DNA of 64,000 nt, taken from positions 2,679,501 through 2,743,500 of the forward strand of contig CALZFC010000010.1 of NCBI GenBank assembly GCA_945643635.1, given 5' to 3'. Below are positions 1 to 10,488 of this stretch, piece by piece (within the stretch, counting starts at the first letter, position 1; every line of letters begins with the position of its first letter). Both the position numbers and the translations under genes were made by a program. The notes under the pieces were generated by a model. That model worked only from the letters and a program-made list of their open reading frames with translations, made no database searches and had not been told where the DNA came from. The stretch comes from Allodiplogaster sudhausi (taxonomy: Eukaryota > Nematoda > Chromadorea > Rhabditida > Diplogasteridae).

Positions 1-3000
1 TAAAGGATAGAGAGAGAGAGAACGATATGTAAATATTACCCGCTCCTCGTCCGTGTGCTTGCATGGTCCTCTGTGAGGGTCCATCTCGATAGCACAGGTT
101 GAGCATAATGCGTTGACCAGCTTGCCTCCACAACGCATTGGCAGCACGGGCAGGTGAAGATTGCGAGGAGCTTGTACCTGCAAATAAATCTTTAATTGTT
201 AAATATAAAATTTTTAATACCTTGCATTTGACGAATACCTTAATTAACAGATCTTCCGAACGACTGATCGGACATGTGAACTTCTCTGCCAACCATCGCT
301 CCCCCTTCCCTACCGGATATGCCCGGTATTTTTGGGTGAAAGGGTAGAGCGAGCATACCTAAAGTATATATTTAAGCAAATAATTTTAATTTATTTACTT
401 ACATAATAATATTGGATGCTCTTCTTCACGCTGGCCTTCGCGTACAACTGGAAGCATTCCGTCCTGCCTCCGAAGAACGCGTCAGAGACGTTGAGAGGGT
501 CATATAAGTTAACACACGTATGCAACATAATTATAGTATATTTACCTGTAGCTCGTATTCCCGGAAGAACTCGGACATCTCAACATCCACTTTGAGCATT
601 GTGCGGATTTCGCACTCAAGGTAGACTCTGACGTTGTACCTCTTGCTCAGGTATTCGTGACGCTTCGCATCATCCAGCCTGATCTCCCCCGCAGTACGGT
701 CGTAGATCTTGCTGTCCTCCGTGGCCCAACAGGTACAGCCATGGAACCAACAACCGTGGACCTGAAATTTAATGTTTATTGTTATGTACATTTAAAATTT
801 ACTTACGTCAATGACTGTGTCCCTCTCTGTTGGTGACGACGCAGGGATGTAACCGTCGACCAAGTATCGACTGCCAGGAACACGAAACTCACCTCCATTG
901 GCCGCATCTTGTATGACCTCACCCCTTTTCACTCGCAGGAACCTTAAATGTATAATATTTTTTATTAATATTAATTTAATTACATACGCTAGGAATTTGA
1001 GTGCGAAGTTGCTCTGCTTCTGGACAGGCGTCTCTGTAGGCTCAATGGCAAGTGTCTCCTCCGTCAGAAATCGTCTTCTGAAGACTAGCATGGCAGCACT
1101 TGCAGCTGTTGACGTCTCGTGGAATACCCTGACACCTGTCAGGGCAAAGCACTCGCGGTCGAATGCAGTGATGCCTTGGTGAAGAACAACGACATCGGAG
1201 AGACAGTAGCGGAGCATCTCTCGGCGGAAGTTGAACTCGTCATCCTTGTGTTTGTCATACCACTGGTCAAACTCTGACCGCTCCCCCTGCTTCATCCATC
1301 GCGGGTAAAAGTCATTCTTCTCTGGCATTGGGCCAACAAAGTCGAAGTTTTTCCTCACCGCGAAGCGATGTGGAAAGAATCCTAAATTTTAATTGTAAAA
1401 TAACCAAATTAAAATTGCATTATACATACCCTTGGCAATCTCCTTCAGGCTGAATGCACCAGGAAATGCTCTTAGCGGCATTTGGAGGAAGTTCAGACTG
1501 TCGACGAAGCGGACATCGCCCATCGTGAGTGTCATGAGCTTTCTTCCAGCAAGAACGATCTTGTCGGGGACGATGCCATCTTGTGCAGAGGAGAAGTGCC
1601 GCATAATGAATTGGCCATCATAGCTATAATTATTTTAATTAAAAGTAAAATAACTTTGTTATAACTAACCCCTTCAAATTGTGGGCAATTACTGTTGCTC
1701 CGCGGTTCTCTTCTGTGAGGAGCCACTCGATGAACTCCTTGATGAGATCAGGTCCCACTTCATCAAATGAGTGTGCAACCCAGAGACGGTCGCCGCTACA
1801 GCTCTCACAGTTGAGAGCATCGTCAGCCTTCTTCGGCACCTCATTTTCGCAATGTTCGCACGATCGCAGTGCGATTATCATGCACGGCTTACGACGACGC
1901 TTTCCGTTCTCCACCGATATTGTCGTCTAAATCTTTTATATATATTTTTTTTAATTCTTTACATTTAAATATACCTCAATATCAAATACGATGGTCTTCT
2001 TGAGGAAATCGGTCTTGAGAGGAGGAGCAGGTGCAATGTAGCAATCGTGAGGATCTGGCATGTCCTGCTGGCATTTGGAGCAGTACTTGCAGAAGCACTT
2101 ATGCTTCCTCCCACTCTGCTTCTCGCAGATGATCAGCTTGCATGTGGGACATCTCTTGAGCTCACACTTTGCCTTGCCGAGCCCGTTCCACTTATTGCGG
2201 TGTCTGTTGTAGCACTCAAGAGAGCGGAAAGTGAATCCGCAGTCGTTACATTCGATGTTGAGGTGACCTGAGCAATGCTCGTGGTTCTTCTTTCCACAGA
2301 GGCGACACTTGAGGTCACATTTATAGTGACCATCCACAGCGTTGTAGAGGACATTGTGCCGTACGCAGTAATAATCTTTTCCTGAATTATGATTATTATC
2401 AATTAATTTGAATTTATATACTAACCAAGAAAACGAGGGATACGTTTAATGTGATCGTAGTGGTTGTTGGTGAGGGAGAGAGCCAGGATACTCTCATCAT
2501 TGATGTACGGACCACGGTAGAGTGGTGACTTCTCACGGGAAATGTCAAATACCACAATCTGGATTCCTCGAAGCTTCGACTGCCATTCAGCCACATCTGG
2601 CAGTCCGTATGTAGCCATGAGCGGCATGCCATGTTCGGCGTGTAGTGCGAATGCGGCATTCGCCAGCTTGTCATGGTATCGACTCCAGCTTCTCCAGTCC
2701 TTGGTGAGCTCTTTCTTTCTCTTTTCATCTTTTTCTTCTGAAGCACTTTGTGCCTTCATATATGCAAGTCCAAGAGCCAATGCTCTGGCCAAGCAATGCT
2801 GGTCTCCTATAATTCTGTGTGTTTAGGCGAATGATTTTAACAATAAAGTACACAATGAAAATTAAGAAATGATTTATTTATTCATACCGAGAACTCTAGT
2901 GATGTTATGCTTTCCGCTTGGACCCGGAATTTGGTCATCCTCGATATCGATTGCGTGGCGATGATACGTTGCTTCTACCACGCTCCCAATTCCGCTTGGG

Positions 3001-3293
3001 CCAGGGACTTGATCGTCGTCAATGACGACAACAAGGTTTCGTCGTGTTTCTTCTTGGAAGCTCTCATCGCTTTCACTCGGGTACTTTAAATATAAATGTA
3101 TAATGCACAAACTACAATGAAAGTTTACCTGCTCGGCCAGTACTTGAAGTGCATTAAGACACTCCGGAATAGCATCCTCTGACTATAAATAACACATGAT
3201 TAAACAATTGTATTTACAAATGAAATACCTGTCTGGAAGTCCCATCGTATGACTCTACGCTGAATAGATGTGGCGTGATATCAGAGATCTATA

Positions 3294-3326
<33 letters not shown>

Positions 3327-3523
3327 AAGATACATACATGGGATGAGCTGTCTTCGTTGTCCCATTCATCAATAACGGGGAGAGATGCGGGTCGTGTGTT
3401 ATCGACGCTCTACAATTATTATTTAACTATTTGAAATTTTATAAATATTACCTCTTCAGATTCTGCTCTTCTTTTTTTCCTTGAATCCGTCAACGAGCAC
3501 GGACAAGAGCTTGGTCGTTTCAT
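1..3523 (-). CDS. Protein-primed family B DNA polymerase (Polinton/Maverick type), multi-exon, C-terminus outside window
   Basis: Exons read on the minus strand: 3523-3452, 3409-3338, 3288-3229, 3182-3129, 3083-2888, 2806-2426, 2381-1975, 1926-1670, 1623-1430, 1381-988, 942-807, 761-546, about 501-403, 358-221 and 177-40. Exons 1-12 join in frame at GT-AG introns of about 40-80 bases. The N-terminus is acidic with repeated PGPSG motifs. A Cys/His-rich zinc region (CRLCGKKNHEHC) lies in the exon at 2381-1975. Exonuclease motifs follow: FDIE, then HNLKG at an exon end, then YCLSDVVVL. The polymerase part has the GGRT motif and SLYP of motif A. Two defects are visible. The expected intron 545-502 has no AG acceptor, and the residue where motif A normally has Asp (four before SLYP... 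that is, opening D-x-x-SLYP) is Tyr. In the family the enzyme replicates the element from a protein primer. This copy is probably inactive. Confidence 0.85.
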
Positions 3524-3624
3524 GTCTGCTCAGAATGCTGAGGTTAGTTCTGAAACAATAACAAACACATGTTGATTTATTTAAAGTTCGAACAATGGTT
3601 CACACCTGTCGCTCCCACCACCTC

Positions 3625-3795
3625 ATGGGGAGGGAAGAAAATCAAACCAGACGGAAGCGGCTACCAAGAGGTTTAAATTTCAATGTATTAGAAAGTGTTT
3701 ATTATATTGTTTAGGAAGTCAAAGAATGCGGAAATGTGGTTATTCGAGCAGAGAAGGGTGCAAAAGTCACCATCAACGTCTATAACGGAAAATAA
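3625..3795 (+). other. Two small coding-like exons of unknown product
   Basis: An open stretch ending at 3670 (reading KIKPDGSGYQE) is followed by a GT-AG intron at 3671-3714. A second exon at 3715-3795 ends in TAA and reads EVKECGNVVIRAEKG and onward. The phases match across the intron. No in-frame ATG is visible at the 5' side, so a first exon may be missing or the start may be lost. The position next to the polymerase gene, on the opposite strand, suggests an accessory gene of the Polinton-like element. I do not recognise the product. Confidence 0.35.
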
Positions 3796-4180
3796 TGTAA
3801 GTGACTCTTTCGATAGATTGCTAGTTGCTGATAAAACGTCTGATTAATACATTCCGAGTTTGTGAAAAAAAAAATTCTCAGACAGATCTTTATCTATGTT
3901 AAGCTTGATCTTTTTGTTACGAAATATTTCAACTTCCGGTTTTAAATGAATGTTCTATTTATAAAGTAAATGGTTAATGGACAGGCAAAGAGAGTGAGAT
4001 ATTGTTACGTAATCTTTGCTGGACATCTTTTTGTACAGATTGAGTGAGAGAGAGAGAGGGTTAGAGAGAGTGAGACTAAGTGGTATTATTCAAAACATTC
4101 TTTGTCATATATATAAAGGCTCTGACGACCAGTGATCTTATATATTTGCTATTATAATTTACTTACTTTTTCATTTTAGA

Positions 4181-4239
4181 TGTCGCTGACAACCGAGTTG
4201 AAGAAGGAGATGATCGACAAGGCTAGAATTTTTTATTGA
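4181..4239 (+). pseudogene. Truncated duplicate of the 4363 start exon
   Basis: The ORF starting at the ATG at 4181 reads MSLTTELKKEMIDKARIFY then stop. The exon at 4363 reads MTQTDELKKDMKRKGG. Both are preceded by nearly the same sequence, TTACTT..TTTCATT(T/A)TAG directly before the ATG. This points to a tandem duplication of one 5' exon with its upstream intron end. The copy here runs quickly into a stop and shows no downstream partner. Confidence 0.4.
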
Positions 4240-4362
4240 AATGTATTATAGACAGATAGGAATGGTTGGGTTATATTTTGTTAGATAGAGGGATAGAGAG
4301 AAATATATTGATGATATAGATAAAGGTTCAGCGAGATAATATTACTTACTCTTTCATTATAG

Positions 4363-4812
4363 ATGACGCAGACCGATGAGTTGAAGAAGGATATGAAGAG
4401 AAAGGGGGGCGAATCAAGTGGTTTCAAGGTTAGATATTATATTATTAATAAAATTTTTAATAACTTTAATTTTTAAGATTCCAAAGAAACTTCTCATGGA
4501 AGAAGATATTAAAAAAGAAGCATTGTGGATTCGTCCTGATTGACATGGGAAACCTTGCCGGCGTCTCCGTCAAACTGTCAAGGTCATATTTTAATTTTAA
4601 TATTATTTCATTTTAAGGAGCCACTGGGCAAGGCTTTCTGGAAATGTGCGGATTCCAGTCCTTGCAATTCATTCCTGGGAGACGCACTGGATCATCCCCT
4701 CGCGGTCTACTACCTGATTGATTGTTGTGCTAACCCTGATCAGAAGAAGAATGAGGTGGATGGTAGGAATTTGATGTCATGTGGTAATTGCTCTTTTTAC
4801 GAGGTGGTATAG
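4363..4812 (+). pseudogene. GRF-type zinc-finger protein gene with in-frame stop
   Basis: An ATG at 4363 follows a TTATAG acceptor-like sequence. Exons 4363-4428, 4478-4582 and 4618-4812 join in frame at GT-AG introns, but a TGA at 4541-4543 interrupts the second exon. The Lys-rich N-terminus (MTQTDELKKDMKRKGG) is followed, beyond the stop, by a Cys pattern resembling a GRF zinc finger: KPCRRLRQTVK, then GKAFWKCADSSPC and a further FLGD. GRF fingers bind nucleic acid in topoisomerase III and APE2-type proteins. Because the frame is the same before and after the TGA, this looks like a recently broken single gene. An ATG near 4363 downstream of an intron-like sequence is matched by a shorter relative at 4181-4239. 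Confidence 0.5.
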
Positions 4813-5239
4813 TACCTCCGTCTTCATATTTCGAACAAATATTTAGTTTTTACTTTCCTAATGTCAAATAACCATTTGAAATAGTTCAATAATTACCTGT
4901 GTATATGTGAACATCATTATTAATATAGACTTGTGTTAATTACACAACTGTGTACAATATCATCTTTTATAATATTCGTGTTAATGTCCATGACTCTATG
5001 TCCATGATTCATTGCAATAAATATATTTTTAAATGTTTGAGAATTACGTGACGATGTAAAAATGATTGAAAATGTTGAAAGGTATGTACACTTATACATT
5101 CCACAACGAGCATCCAGAAAATTATGAAGCATCTTGAAAAGAAGACAATGTAGTGTGTTGGCACTGTCTTTGTTGGGTGATCCTTAATGTCCCCGGTTCG
5201 AGTTCTCTCAATCAAAGACTTTTGTGTTCTTTGATTCAT

Positions 5240-5600
5240 GTAATGGGTGGAGCTTGGGATACGGAAGTGAGAGATTACAGAGAAAGAGAGAAATGGGCGT
5301 GGCTTAGAGATCCGGAAGAGTGATTCATTGTTAAGTCTGTCTCCTTGAAGTGTGGTTGCTTTGTTTGAGAGAGAGATATAGATTTAGAGAGTGACGTCAT
5401 TTAGTTTATGTATGTATGTGAGTCATTGTGATTATGAAATGTGGGCGGAGCTTAATTAAATTACGTTACGTTAGGGGCGGGGCCTATTTACGTTACGTTA
5501 CGTTAGGGGCGGTGCTTATTTACGTTAGGGGCGGGGCTTATTTACGTTATGGGCGTGGCTTGTTTTCTTATTTACGTTATGGGCGTGGCTTGCTTCGAGG
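5240..5600 (+). repeat. Array of GC-box-like motifs with short direct repeats
   Basis: At 5461-5595 a unit of about 22-31 bases, ACGTTA(G/T)GGGCG(G/T)GGC(C/T)TATTT, recurs about five times. Single related motifs (GGGTGGAGCTT, GGGCGTGGCTT, GGGCGGAGCTT) occur at about 5247, 5293 and 5443. GGGCGG/GGGCGTGG cores are the kind bound by Sp/KLF zinc-finger factors. The array ends about 110 bases before the first visible nucleoside hydrolase exon, so a regulatory role is possible but unproven. It may be a simple minisatellite. Confidence 0.5.
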
Positions 5601-5703
5601 TTTCTTTTTCGTATTCTCTTGACTTTTACAGGAAGCAACAATTGGCAGTGAAAAAAGTTTAAAAAAAATAAAAATAAAATATTAAACAAAGAAATGCCTG
5701 CAG

Positions 5704-7370
5704 GTTATTGCAATCACGACGACCCACGGCTGCGTGTCCGCGAAGCAGGCGACTGCTAACATTGCGCGTACTCTCGTTGCTAACAAAGTCAGAACAACTA
5801 AATAAATATCAGTTAACTTGGTGGGCGGAGCTTTCGCAGACTCTCTCAAGCCGTAAACAAGATTCGTTAAAAAACGGATTATTGATTCTGAAAGAAGTGC
5901 TCTTCACAAACAGTCTTTACAAATGCAAGCTTTTACCTTCAGAAACAGAATATTCCAATCTACCAAGGAGCCTCGTGGGCTCTCATCAAACGAAAGTTGA
6001 GCGATTACAAGGATATTTTTGGAGAAGATGGACTTAGCGACCAAGTCGATGCCGAACCTCCGGTACGGAATTAAGTGTTTCTCAAAGTTTTTTTTAGGTG
6101 TGAATGTAGATAAATGCATTGTATTTGAAGGCGATGCCGGAAGAGGATGTCTCGAAATACGTGGGAACTGAGACTGCTGCTCTCGCTCTGATCCGTCTGA
6201 CGAAAGAGCATCCAGATGCTGTCCTCGTCTGCCTCGGCCCGCTCACCAACGTCGCGCTCGCCCTCAGACTCGACGATGACTTTGCGAATCGGCCAAGGAA
6301 GCTGGTCATCATGGGTGGCAACTACTTTGGCAAGCATATAAACGTGATTGAAATAGATATATAAGCCCAATTGATTAATTCAGGCGTTGGAAATGTTCGC
6401 GTGGATTCGTCAGCTGAATCGAACTTCTACGAAGACCCAGAAGCGGCGTCTGCTGTCTTGGCGGGGATGAATGTACCCATCACAGTCGTGCCGTGGGATG
6501 GGATCTCGCTTCATCAGGAAGAGGTTCATTCTATTCTTCGGCGAGATTGTTACACAAGGCAGCGGCTCTCTGTTCCTCACGTTTTAGCCGCCGTTGTCAT
6601 AATCATAAACGATGTATTAAAGTAAAAAGCATAATGAACCGTGAGAGAAACAAGTTATCCTAAATGTTCCTTAATTCTGAAAAGAAATCTTTCAATGGGC
6701 CTATGTTTTAGAATAAAGGAATCGATTACTACGAGAACTTCCGACAGGAAACGCTGCTATCCAAATATCTCAACGCCGCATTCGATCAACCTCGAAAATT
6801 CATCGAGATGCAGACTAATGGGTACTTTCTTCATTAGAGTATTAAACAATTCAGATGACATAGAAAAGTTTTTTAATCCTCAACATCGGTATAAGCTCTA
6901 AACAATGGGTAAATATGACGTTTTACAGCCAACTACAGTTCACTTACTGCGATGAAATTGCCGTGGCAAGGGCCTTCGCCCCGGACCAGACGATGCAGGA
7001 GTTCAAGAAGCTTCGTGTTTACGTTGAGCTTGCCGGAAAATATAGCAGGTTCGTTCGGTGGATCAATTTTTCACTACTTGAGAAACTATTTAACCGGGCT
7101 TCTAATCAGTGTACATAAAGTACCTGAGGTGAACGGGTTTTGTGACCCGGCAAAAAAGGAAAAATCTCTCAGTTGAAAGAGATTTGTTGTAGAGCGCAAG
7201 TTGTGGTCGATTGGTTCGGCCGAGTCGAATCTGATGATGAGAAAGAGGACGGAAACGAAGCAGAGGGGGGCGCGGATGTTGGAAAGAAGCGACTTGTCAC
7301 ATTTCTCACCAGTCCCAACGTGACATTCGTGAACGAACTCATTCTAGAAATGGTCAAGGAGCAGAAATAA
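5704..7370 (+). CDS. Inosine-uridine-type nucleoside hydrolase, N-terminal exon not found
   Basis: Exons 5704-5787, 5943-6062, 6131-6329, 6384-6523, 6712-6821, 6929-7048 and 7193-7370 sum to exactly 317 codons including stop, with all phases matching. The family cleaves the N-glycosidic bond of nucleosides to ribose and base in purine/pyrimidine salvage. Family motifs appear in order: VIAITTTHG (residues 1-9), [30 protein letters not shown], then [12 protein letters not shown] and a C-terminal [10 protein letters not shown]. The last exon carries an acidic insert ([15 protein letters not shown]) not typical of the family. The N-terminal calcium-binding D-x-D-x-x-x-D-D exon is absent: the first exon begins at a CTGCAG acceptor and no such motif is seen between 3.6 and 5.7 kb. 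The first exon is either further upstream or lost. The intron at 6330-6383 appears to use a GC donor. Confidence 0.88.
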
Positions 7371-7870
7371 TGAGAGAGAGATTGAACGAGAAAAACAAAT
7401 AAGAATGGATGACGATGATTGCGATTTCTAGCTTTCAAGCTTGTTGATTCAAAGGAATTTTGGCATTAAATTTGACTCGTTCTGTACTTGTCGTGGGTGT
7501 GAATGAAGTGGCAAACGAGGCGAAGCAGCTTGCAGTTGCCATCTTTTCATCAATGATCTGAACTGCCTGTAGAGAGACTCAGGAAAATGCAGAAAAAGAG
7601 GATATTCGAGCCAGTCAAGCTGCTAACGCCGCACCCTCTAAGGAGTTGACACTTTTGTTGCGTGCGTCCGATGGTGGGCGGACAACGATCAACACCTGAT
7701 GAGGGCTGGGAACGCAAAGAAGCGAGTCCTCGAACGCTGCGTCAGTGCCGCTTCCTCTCTCGTGCTGGAAGAGTCGTCGTGCGTGTCGAGTGAGAGTGCG
7801 AAGTGTCGCGGCAATTGAAATCTCGCATAATTTTTCGGTGATCGCCTCATTTAGAGGAATTTTCAGAGGG
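7371..7870. other. Stretch without a recognised gene
   Basis: This separates the nucleoside hydrolase stop codon from the degraded copy of its 3' part. I see no convincing exon. Open frames on either strand are short and match no family. The stretch at 7610-7830 is GC-richer than its surroundings and may be old coding sequence. Confidence 0.4.
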
Positions 7871-8425
7871 ATTATTGCACAAGGCAACTGTTCTCTTCTT
7901 CTCACGTTTTTGCCGTTGTAATCATATTTTTCTCCGGGAGCAGCCAAGCGGTTTCTCCGGGAGCAGCGCCGATTGATTGAATTGAGGATGATCGAGCGCG
8001 GGTCGCCCCCCGCCCCGACCCGCGCTCAATCATCCTCAACTCAATCAATCGGCGCTGCTCCCGGAGAAACCGCTTGGCTGGCCGGGATAAGAACTGCCTA
8101 ATCTTCGTCGGCCACATCGACGAACCCGCCGGTGCCATCGATCGCCCACTTCCATTTGATAGATCCCCGTGTATTCCATCAAAAACACATGGGCCCGATA
8201 AGCGCGAATAAAGTTTTTAAAGTTTTTAAAATCATAAACGAAAAATGTAGCAAAAGTATAAAGATCATGTTAGAAAGCGAGAGAAACGAATGCTAAATTT
8301 GCTCAATTCTACGAGAAACTCTTTAAATAAGCCTATATTTTAGAATAAAGGAATCGTCTACTACTAAAACTTCAGACTGGAAAGTTGATCTCCAAATATC
8401 TCAACGCCGCATTCGACCCCCAGAT
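7871..8425 (+). pseudogene. Degraded duplicate of nucleoside hydrolase 3' exons
   Basis: 7875-7925 matches the intron region at 6545-6610 (gcacaaggcaactgttctc versus acacaaggcagcggctctc, then CACGTTTT and the TTGTCATAATCAT region). 8225-8425 matches 6590-6795, including AGAATAAAGGAATCG(T/A) and CCAAATATCTCAACGCCGCATT. The equivalent of the exon at 6712-6821 is present but disrupted after the Asn-Ala-Ala-Phe-Asp codons. The hairpin at 7941-8080 and unrelated sequence lie between the two matching blocks. This is a partial segmental duplication downstream of the parent gene and is not expected to be translated. Confidence 0.7.
7941..8080. repeat. Near-perfect inverted repeat (65-bp arms, 10-bp loop)
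   Basis: Arms 7941-8005 and 8016-8080 are reverse complements with two mismatches by my reading, around a C-rich 10-base loop at 8006-8015. The RNA from either strand would fold into a long GC-rich hairpin. The left flank also has a short direct repeat of TCTCCGGGAGCAGC (7931 and 7954), which falls partly inside the arm. No coding capacity is evident. It interrupts the duplicated nucleoside hydrolase fragment. Confidence 0.9.
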
Positions 8426-9253
8426 TTTTTATTATCCAGCGTTATGCTATCTAAAATTTTCCTAAGTTTTCTTGTGTCCATTAAAAAGTGGAAAATATCT
8501 CTCAATTGGCATGAGACGTAATGAGCGCCAGTAGTCTAGTATGACATGCACGTCCGAAACGTTAGCGTCTTTTCGGCTGCTTCCGTAAAAATAATTGCTA
8601 ATTGTTCTTGAACTAGCAAGGAACAATCTATATATAACTTGAAGTATTTTGATTTCACCTGTCCGTTTGATTCGTACAGTCGAAAAATGATGTTTGCAAA
8701 TGTTTTCCTGAACACCCCTGCGTTTATTTTGGTCTTTTGCTAATTTCTGGTAGCTGGCCTGGCATGTTTCAGGAATTCTGGAATTCAGCAGCACAAGAAA
8801 AATTACATATCAAAGATGGACGAACGCTACAAGGGAGTATATTGCAAAAAGCTCATTTTCATTAAACTTTTTACGAATAGTAATAAAAGCCCAAAAATTG
8901 TGAAAATACTTCATGTCGGGGATGGTGAATCTGTGAAGTGTTTTATTTTTCTTCCTTCATCTCTCTCTTTCTTTCTCTCTCTCCTATTTCACTTCATAAA
9001 TACAGATATGAAAGAAGTGAGAAATGTAAAGCCTGGAAAAGTATTTCGGTAAGCAGCGGCGAGGTTCGTGGAGGCTTCGACTTGCACTGATCGCTATTTG
9101 TCATGTTCGTCTACCCTCTCAAAGCAACTTTGACCCAGATTGCATGTGCTGCATATCTGCGGTGGTTCACATATCTTATCAACAAATGTATTATGGATAA
9201 ACATGCAGTGAATATGGCATTAAATAGCAAAATTCAATCCATAGTATCTTCAA
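8426..9253. other. Intergenic stretch, no supported gene
   Basis: No exon I can support. 8940-8990 is CT-rich (TCTCTC microsatellite). 9150-9250 is the 3' flank of gene A and is shared with the flanks of genes B (12120-12227) and C (16500-16614): ATCAACAAATGTATTATGG, GTGAATA.GGCATT and AATCCATA.TATCTTCAATCAT. This marks tandemly duplicated gene units. Confidence 0.6.
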
Positions 9254-10488
9254 TCATCCGCATACAAAGTGACCATCAAGGATGATTTTGCCGTAAGGAG
9301 AGCAGCACGTCGGCTGCGGATTCGGGCATAGATCACGCCCGCCGCACGGCTCCGTCTCGCTGGCATCACCGCTAGAATTTATATTTATTCTACAATTTAA
9401 ATTTTCACCATTTAAAGGAAGGATCCGACGAAAGCAAAACATATGTAACAAAATTACGCTTCATATTATGCAAAATTCCCAACTAGCAGAGCGTCGATAT
9501 AGGGCCCGCAAAAAAATTTCGCATTCGAACCGCATGCGTATCTAACCTCTCTCAATTTCTTACATTGTCTCGCTTTTCTCTGACACCTGCATCTCTCATC
9601 CCTTGGTGAAAATGGAGTGTGCTAATTGCGCAAGAGGGGCAGTGACTACCTCTTCTTTTTACGATACTTTCTCGTAGATTACTTTCTATATGTATATGAG
9701 TGCACCTACTTACTTTCTTTCTGTATATTAACCTGCACGCGCCGCTTGACGTGCAGATACGCGTGCGCCTCAGCTTTCCGCAATAGCCACACGGTGGGGA
9801 ACAGTCGCCCGCCCACGCAGACCAGCCCAACCAGGTCTGGGGGAAGAAAAGAAGAAGGATCAAGAAGAGGTATTCAGACAAAAAGCTTTTGGTTGGTCAA
9901 TTGTATAAATCGAATTCATCATTGTTATCAATTTGTCTCAAAATTTATTGATCGAAATGCAGAAACATACATATCTATGAACCTGACATTATGCAATCAA
10001 AAACTTACTGGCGCAAGCGTTGAGGTCGTGGTGGTTGTTGTGGCGGTCGTGGTTGTCTGTAGATCCTCCGCGTAGAAGCTGTAGATCTCCAGTGACCCCG
10101 CCAGGCAAGACAGGCCTTCTTCGCGCACAAAGTGGGCGGAGCTTGCCGGGACGACCTCTCCGGGATAGACGAGTTTGCACGGAAGATCTTGATCGACAGC
10201 GACGCCCAAACATTGGTTTGGCTGAAGATATTTAGTAATAAACGGAATGGGTTATAAGAGTGTGCACTTACCGAGGAACGCATGCAGCTTTCAAAGCAAG
10301 CCGTATGGTCACTTGCTATGATGCTTTGTTGCGAATTGTCAATCCGCTGGAAGCGTGTGAAAGTTGCTGCGATCTGTAAAGAAATTATAAGCGATTTTGC
10401 ATAGAAGTACATAAGGTGGATACAATTCGAACGAATATCTTACCATTGACGGAAAAAGAAGGCTTGCGAAAAGAAAAGCGCACTGCAT
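9254..10488 (-). CDS. Gene A: secreted PAN-like plus thrombospondin type 1 domain protein
   Basis: Five exons, 10488-10444, 10373-10272, 10221-10009, 9836-9733 and 9371-9254, sum to 194 codons with all phases matching and end in TGA. Exon 1 encodes a signal peptide (MQCAFLFASLLFPSM). Exons 2-3 carry Cys spacing like a PAN/apple domain (FTRFQRI, then ACFESC, NQCLGV, PCKLVYPG). A Thr-rich linker ends exon 3. Exon 4 is the TSP1 repeat: WLGWSAW, CSPPCGYCG, then RRTRIC. Exon 5 adds a Cys-rich tail (EPCGGRDLCPNPQPTCC). The product is probably a small secreted, possibly O-fucosylated or O-glycosylated adhesion-type protein, with function unknown. It shares its linker, TSP1 and tail exons with genes B and C, and its 5' half with the broken copy at 38.8-40.3 kb. 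Confidence 0.85.

Larger units (their letters stand above)
1..4812 (-). mobile_element. Polinton/Maverick-like element, partial
   Basis: The segment carries a protein-primed family B DNA polymerase gene on the minus strand, continuing off the left edge, and small plus-strand genes including a GRF-type zinc finger. The polymerase has the Polinton/Maverick layout: an N-terminal Cys/His-rich zinc-binding region, a 3'-5' exonuclease, then the polymerase region. No terminal inverted repeat, integrase, protease or capsid gene is visible here, so the right boundary is only a guess near the end of the last element-like ORF. A degenerated splice site, a changed catalytic residue and an in-frame stop suggest a decaying copy. 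Confidence 0.75.

Noticed and set aside
1..3523. A cellular family B DNA polymerase
   Set aside because: The Cys/His-rich N-terminus, the short exonuclease region and the GGRT followed by SLYP arrangement fit the protein-primed Polinton/Maverick type and not cellular polymerases alpha, delta, epsilon or zeta.
9626..10075. Plus-strand ORF over gene A
   Set aside because: It is antisense to the TSP1 and Thr-linker exons of gene A, whose splice phases and signal peptide support the minus strand.
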